Below are positions 59,748-64,000 of a stretch of DNA of 64,000 bases, one piece after another. The stretch is from contig NC_088308.1 of assembly GCF_910592395.1 (NCBI RefSeq), positions 13,099,001 through 13,163,000 of the forward strand. The letters run 5' to 3'. Origin of the DNA: Lineus longissimus (lineage: Eukaryota; Nemertea; Pilidiophora; Heteronemertea; Lineidae). Under the pieces are notes generated by a model. It was given only the letters and a program-made list of their open reading frames with translations. It was not told the origin of the DNA and made no database searches. The first letter of the stretch is position 1, and each line of letters opens with the position of its first letter. The position numbers and the translations under genes were made by a program.

Positions 59748-59869
59748 AGAGGGGGTGTTTTTTTATTTTTCGATTTATTTTTATGTGTGTGTAACGTGGA
59801 AATGTTAGAAATGTTGGATATCGTTTGGAGTGACTCTGGGGAGTAGCGTTTTTGCGGGAGTAGTTGATT
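59731..59869 (-). repeat. P3b right terminal inverted repeat, inner part
   Basis: Inverse of 30279-30425, with shared words such as AATGTTGGATATCGTTTGGA. The outer about 250 bp is missing. Confidence 0.8.
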
Positions 59870-60094
59870 ACACCGTTTGTTAAAAATTTTGAATTTGTAA
59901 TTGAATTTAAAAGTGTCCAAATGCGAAAATACATACTAAATATAAATTTCAACATTGTGTAGACTCAGACCGATATACAAATACTATGAATACCAAGTTT
60001 AAACAATTTTGTATTCACAATAACTGCACTACAGCATTGTGTATTAGTGGATTTCTATTTGACTGGACCGCCAGGAATTACGAACGGTGTACCC
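59870..60094. other. unassigned AT-rich DNA
   Basis: Between P3b and P4; nothing recognised. Confidence 0.4.
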
Positions 60095-60206
60095 CTTTAA
60101 GAAAATAGATAAACACGAAAGGAAAGGAATTTTTGCCATTCCAAAACTTAACACTATCAATGATTTAGTTTGCAAAGCCATAAATAATTCTCACATAACA
60201 AACTAG
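60095..60206 (+). pseudogene. P4 203-type protein fragment
   Basis: KLNTINDLVCKAINNSHITN is followed by a stop. Only the conserved helix remains. Confidence 0.65.
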
Positions 60207-60221
60207 GAATTCTCGTCTTAA

Positions 60222-60325
60222 CCGAGTAATGAAATGAAAAACTACGAATATCTCTTTATCATTGGTGGTGTGGTAGGCCTTCGGTTAACAGCAGAGTATC
60301 TTCCGGTTGGGGTTGATAACTTTTA
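60222..60325 (+). pseudogene. P4 MAG-family C-terminal fragment
   Basis: PSNEMKNYEYLFIIGGVVG; fused directly after the 203-type fragment by deletion. Confidence 0.6.
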
Positions 60326-60360
60326 ATTAAATTCATTGCTGTGTTTTTTTTACTATCTAT

Positions 60361-60576
60361 ATGGAGACTATAGACAAAAAAGATATTGTGAACACACTGT
60401 ACAGAAGTTTTGTTTTATCAGGAATTACGATCGGGTACAGCATGGTGCTTAGGAGGTTTTTTAGAATGAATATTGCCGACCCAAGCCAGGCCGATATAAA
60501 CGAATTTCTAAAACTTGGTCTCGTTGTTACAGTTGGTGATACAAAGCAGATTACCTATACCAAAATAAGGTCATAA
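60361..60576 (+). CDS. P4 78-aa-type membrane protein
   Basis: METIDKKDIVNTLYRSFVLS, then IADPSQADINEFLKLG; 71 codons. The C-terminus diverges after VTVGDT. Probably a remnant, though the frame is open. Confidence 0.65.
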   Translation: METIDKKDIVNTLYRSFVLSGITIGYSMVLRRFFRMNIADPSQADINEFLKLGLVVTVGDTKQITYTKIRS

Positions 60577-60626
60577 CACAGAATATAATGAAATAAATCT
60601 ATGAAATAAATCTATGAAAATAAACG

Positions 60627-61282
60627 GTGAAACCTTCAGAGAATTCAATGGTGAAACCCAATGACAAACCAGATAGAAATCTATTCATTTATGAACCATT
60701 TAATGCAATTATTTCTGGTTGTACAAATTGTGGAAAGACACACTTCATCTTAGACCTGCTGGAAACTTACTACAGTGGGCTTTTCGAGAATATCATTCTG
60801 TTTTGCCCAACGTTTGAACACAATGAAACATACAACCGAGGTTGAATTTTCATTGAAATGTCATTGTGTTGGACCCCGAGATTGTGAAGAGAGATTTAAC
60901 CAGAACAATGTTAGCTTGCACGGAAACATACAGAGGGTCAAATACACTTTTCATTATTGATGACTGCACCAATTTGTAAGATATTAAAAGGAAGGCGAGT
61001 GAACTTTGTGGGCTGGCATTTTCTGGACGACATTACGGCATCACTACTTGGGTGTTTTTTTTAGTTCAGAAATATAATTCCATTGTGAAGGACTTTAGGG
61101 AGAACATTCGTATGTTAGTCTTATTGTTTAACAAGGATGAAGAGTCAAAGAAAATGGCGTTGCTGGAGAATGACATAATACTCAAAAATGAAAGGGATAA
61201 TATTTTAGATTTTTTACGGAAAAATAAAACAGCTAAACTGATTTTGTATTTAGAATTTCCAAGAGTATTTTTCAATTCATAA
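60627..61282 (+). pseudogene. ATP: P4 packaging ATPase
   Basis: First frame: NLFIYEPFNAIISGCTNCGK (Walker A) to 60845. Then several phase changes around IIDDC (Walker B, about 60955), and a last frame 61052-61282 with VQKYNSIVKDFRENIRMLVL and NKTAKLILYLEFP. At least three breaks. Confidence 0.8.
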
Positions 61283-61941
61283 ATGAGTGAAGATGTGATC
61301 AATGAAATAGTGACCTCAGTCCAGACAAGCAGTCGTCCAGTCAAGACAAGCAGTAAGACTAACAATCAACTCAAGGTAACTAAAAATCAACACCCAGTCG
61401 CGCCGTGTCAAACGTCTAGTCAAGTCTTGTCCGAACAAAGTACACGCGCAAAGGGAGATCTTGAGGTTTCAGTTGCCACTGGCAAGACAAAAGAATTCAC
61501 TGGGAAGCAAATAACTTTTAACGACCTAGACTACATGTCAGAAAAAGATATTTTAAAATATCACAGGATTTATAAGAGGACTTTAGCTTCTAGGATTAAT
61601 GATAATTTTAGCAAAACTGCTATCAAGGCTTATTCGACTTTAGCTGGGTGACTTTTACCAAATTGTGAGAGAGATAATCTCTACGAGGATCTTAGGAATG
61701 ATAACATCGTGATGAATGAATTGGAAAGGTGGACTGGTGTTCTAAGTTTGAAATTGGGTTGATTGATGGCGATGGCGGCAACTCGTCTACTAACGCTAAG
61801 CAACTGCAACTTTAACCCAAATTTAAGGGTAATGAATGACAGAGGACCACAACAACCCCAGAGAAAGACGAAAAAGTCACTGAACAAATACCTCCAGTGG
61901 GAACTGGTATCCCACCCAGAATAACTGCGCCCAAACGGCAA
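61283..61941 (+). pseudogene. P4 270-aa-type protein
   Basis: Starts at ATAAATGAG. A Thr/Ser/Gln-rich N-terminus precedes GDLEVSVATGKTKEFTGKQI, DYMSEKDILKYHRIYK and KTAIKAYSTLAG. TGA at 61649-61651, then LRNDNIVMNELERW in the same frame and another stop at about 61759. Confidence 0.75.
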
Positions 61942-61942
61942 T

Positions 61943-62290
61943 GATCAGCAAAACAGATTGCCTGGTCACGAGAGTTGGGTAAGAGATCTGCTGAACTTAA
62001 GAAGAAAAAGAAAGATGTGCTTGATGGGAAGATAATCAAAGAAATGCCCTAAGAAATTCCCAAAGAAATGCGCAAAGAAAATCCCCCTACAGAACATAAA
62101 ACACATGAAGGATTTAAATCTTAATATCTGTGGTTAATTATTCCAGCAGCACTTGTCACAGCAATCATGATATGCAGAAAGAGGATAAAGGTTGGACCCG
62201 AGGTCGGTCCTTTACAAGGCGTGCCAGTTAAAAATGAAGTCAAGACCCCTGATTTACAAGGTGTTCATAACATTACACTGATGAAGTGAT
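61943..62290 (+). pseudogene. P4 126-aa-type protein
   Basis: AWSRELGKRSAELKKKKKD identifies it. A TAA follows EMP, then a hydrophobic segment (LIIPAALVTAIMIC) and a charged tail. The junction with the 270-type gene has no spacer. Confidence 0.65.
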
Positions 62291-64000
62291 GCGTTTTTAA
62301 AGGTACAATAGTGATATTTGTTAGGCCAATGTTTAGAAATGTTGTTGAATCAGGGTTGTTTTTAACTTCTTTTTTTTTTTGCTTTTTTTCACGCTGATAA
62401 TGTGGGGTAGATTAGAGTAATAGGGGTTTGAGGGGATTAATTTGGGGTGGTGTGAGCGTGAAATGTTGTGAAATTACCCTTTGAAACTCCTACTACTGAT
62501 GCTATTGCTAACCCTAACAATTACCCAGCCTTTTCATAATATAGCTAACCCCAACCATGACCCTTCCTTCACATATGCTATAGCTAACACAACCATGACC
62601 TTTTATTTTGATGCTGGAACTAACTTCAACCATTAACCATCCTTTTCATGAAAATAAATGAGGTGGGTATAGTTTTTTTGGGAGACATCCTGTAGTACAC
62701 AATGAAACCGAACATTCACCGACACCAAATGATCAATTTCAGAACAAATATACTGATTAAAGTGCACTGAGGGTAGTTTACAGATAAATTGGAAAATGCA
62801 GAAAGTCATTCACTCTGGTCAATGTTGTTTTCATATTTGTGAGAAGAGAAGTTGCATGGTTGTATGATAAAAATAATTATCTGCTTCAAAAGACTAACTG
62901 CCTGGCAAGCGTGGAAATGAACAAGTTGTTGTTTTTTTTGTTTTTCGGATCAGATGGAATTTGTAAAAAACATGAAATATTGTCGATAAAAGAGATTATC
63001 TTTTCAATAATTTGATTTTTAATTAGTTTATTTTCTATTAGGATCAATCCAACATTAAAACAAATGTAAACTTCGGGGCAAGAAGACCAACATCGACCTT
63101 TTCCGTCACGTCTTGTCGAAGTTATTTATCCCCTTTCATTTTGAATTTCCCTTTCCGTCACAACCTCCAGACGCTGCCGGTACTTCAGTGCATTCCTTCA
63201 TTGAGTCTTTAGAGAGGCGGTAGCGGACGGTAGCATTGCACGAAAAAAACCGGAACCAGGCTTGTCGTGGATCAACCGCGAAAATTTTCAGATTCATGGG
63301 CATCAGGCAAAGGAGGTTCCCCGGTGACGTTGTTGGTTGTTTATTGTTTCAGGTCTGTAAGCCATTACACTTTGGGGTATTAGTTCGTGATTGTTTATTT
63401 AGGTAGTTCTAGTGATTTTATATCGATAAAAACGTCGAGTGCAACATGTGCAACAGGCAAGACCACCATTGATTTTTTAAGCCTTTTAGCAGTTCAATTG
63501 TCAATGTTTGACGGCGACGCATCAAATACTGCGTGTATTTTGATATGATATTTCGGACAGTCGGGCAAGTAAATGGTAAAAAGTAAACTGGTAGTTGACC
63601 ACGGACATTTTTTCATAATCGACAAATTGGACAGACATTGATATTTCCACTCTTTTCAGCCAACTGGCAGAAAAATCTCAAAACACGCCCCCTATTACCA
63701 AATTAGCAAAATTCTAAATTAATTTGTTCATCAAATAATTTCTTTATATCTGTCGACTTGCCACAGCAAATATTTTTTCAATACCTCTCCAAATAATACT
63801 TGAGCGTTAAAAACATGCACTCGTCTAATTGATAGGCCTGGACCCTCCAACCTATGACTATTCATTGGTGGTACTAGCATATACCCATGGAGCGGGCAAA
63901 GTTGAAATGTAAAATACATTAGTTAAATTGGCACGATGATTGAGCTACATTAAATTTCTAACGCTACTGAAGTTTTATTAAAGGTTAAACACGAAATGAA
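62291..64000. other. non-coding DNA at window end
   Basis: No gene recognised. Contains the minisatellite at 62495-62650. Confidence 0.5.
62495..62650. repeat. degenerate minisatellite, about 50 bp x 3
   Basis: Units share GCTAACCCCAACCATGACCC-like words (about 62510, 62545, 62590, 62625). Confidence 0.6.

Larger units (their letters stand above)
40468..59869. mobile_element. P3b: right half of a Polinton, heavily interrupted
   Basis: Contains the 113-aa-type gene (minus), protein-primed polymerase (plus), deoxynucleoside kinase (plus), HNH nuclease (plus), integrase (minus), small membrane protein (plus) and part of the right terminal repeat. Insertions: X1 in the polymerase (41591-45749), LINE 2 in the polymerase (about 46304-50452), X2 inside LINE 2 (48339-50079), and LINE 3 in the integrase (54071-58709). 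Confidence 0.85.
60095..62290 (+). mobile_element. P4: Polinton fragment of the P3 type
   Basis: Plus-strand order: 203-type fragment, MAG C-terminal fragment, 78-type gene, ATPase, 270-type and 126-type genes. The last four are in the same order as in P3a. No terminal repeats found. Confidence 0.8.

Noticed and set aside
62280-62480. Right terminal repeat of P4
   Set aside because: Some words resemble the P3 terminal region, but no inverted end or duplication could be defined.

Overview
The window is animal nuclear DNA, most likely from a marine invertebrate. It carries introns and P2X7-like, THAP and transposase-like host exons, non-LTR retrotransposons, microsatellites, and several Polinton (Maverick) elements. 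Nothing looks prokaryotic. The species cannot be fixed by eye; lancelet, hemichordate, echinoderm and lophotrochozoan all remain possible.

Layout. 1-2.6 kb: the 3' end of a DDE-transposase-like host gene and a P2X7-like gene with an in-frame stop. 2.8-6.5 kb: P1, a rearranged Polinton remnant. 6.7-9.2 kb: a second P2X7-like first exon, a THAP protein and a possible TNFR-like exon. 9,399-24,537: P2, a complete-ended Polinton with 224-bp terminal inverted repeats and a 6-bp target duplication (GACACA). It carries a capsid/packaging set (major capsid, penton-like protein, ATPase), an integrase with a chromodomain, an HNH endonuclease, an N-terminally truncated protein-primed DNA polymerase, and several unknown genes. 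24.5-30 kb: non-coding DNA with short repeats and a degraded TTAA-type DNA transposon. 30,028-36.4 kb: P3a, the left half of a second Polinton family with internal deletions. 36.4-40.5 kb: a truncated LINE. 40.5-59.9 kb: P3b, the complementary half (polymerase, deoxynucleoside kinase, HNH, integrase, small membrane protein, part of the right terminus). It is broken up by an unclassified element X (two copies), a second LINE and a third, nearly full-length LINE. 60.1-62.3 kb: P4, another Polinton fragment. The rest shows no genes.

The most unusual signal is a set of tiny palindromic inserts. In P2 a 33-nt unit is made of two mini-hairpins, GGAC-TTT-GTCC and GAGC-ATA-GCTC. It is scattered through or at the ends of at least seven genes in both orientations, nearly always in frame, adding peptides such as TRAMLSGQSPT or GLCPESIAR. 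Some stems show compensatory changes. P3 has its own family, with 4-6-bp stems and GGGA/TCCC or TAAA loops. Two paralogous copies of a small gene give an exact empty/occupied comparison: one 18-nt in-frame insertion. P1 has a third flavour, including an in-frame insertion in the integrase. This resembles the Rickettsia palindromic elements in behaviour, but I know of no such description for Polintons.

Other recurrent features are TAAATG at most Polinton start codons, fold-back structure inside the terminal repeats of two families, repeated gene-fusing internal deletions, and a captured deoxynucleoside kinase. Most Polinton genes here carry frameshifts or stops. Some single-base shifts in P2 could be sequencing errors, because its terminal repeats are almost identical.
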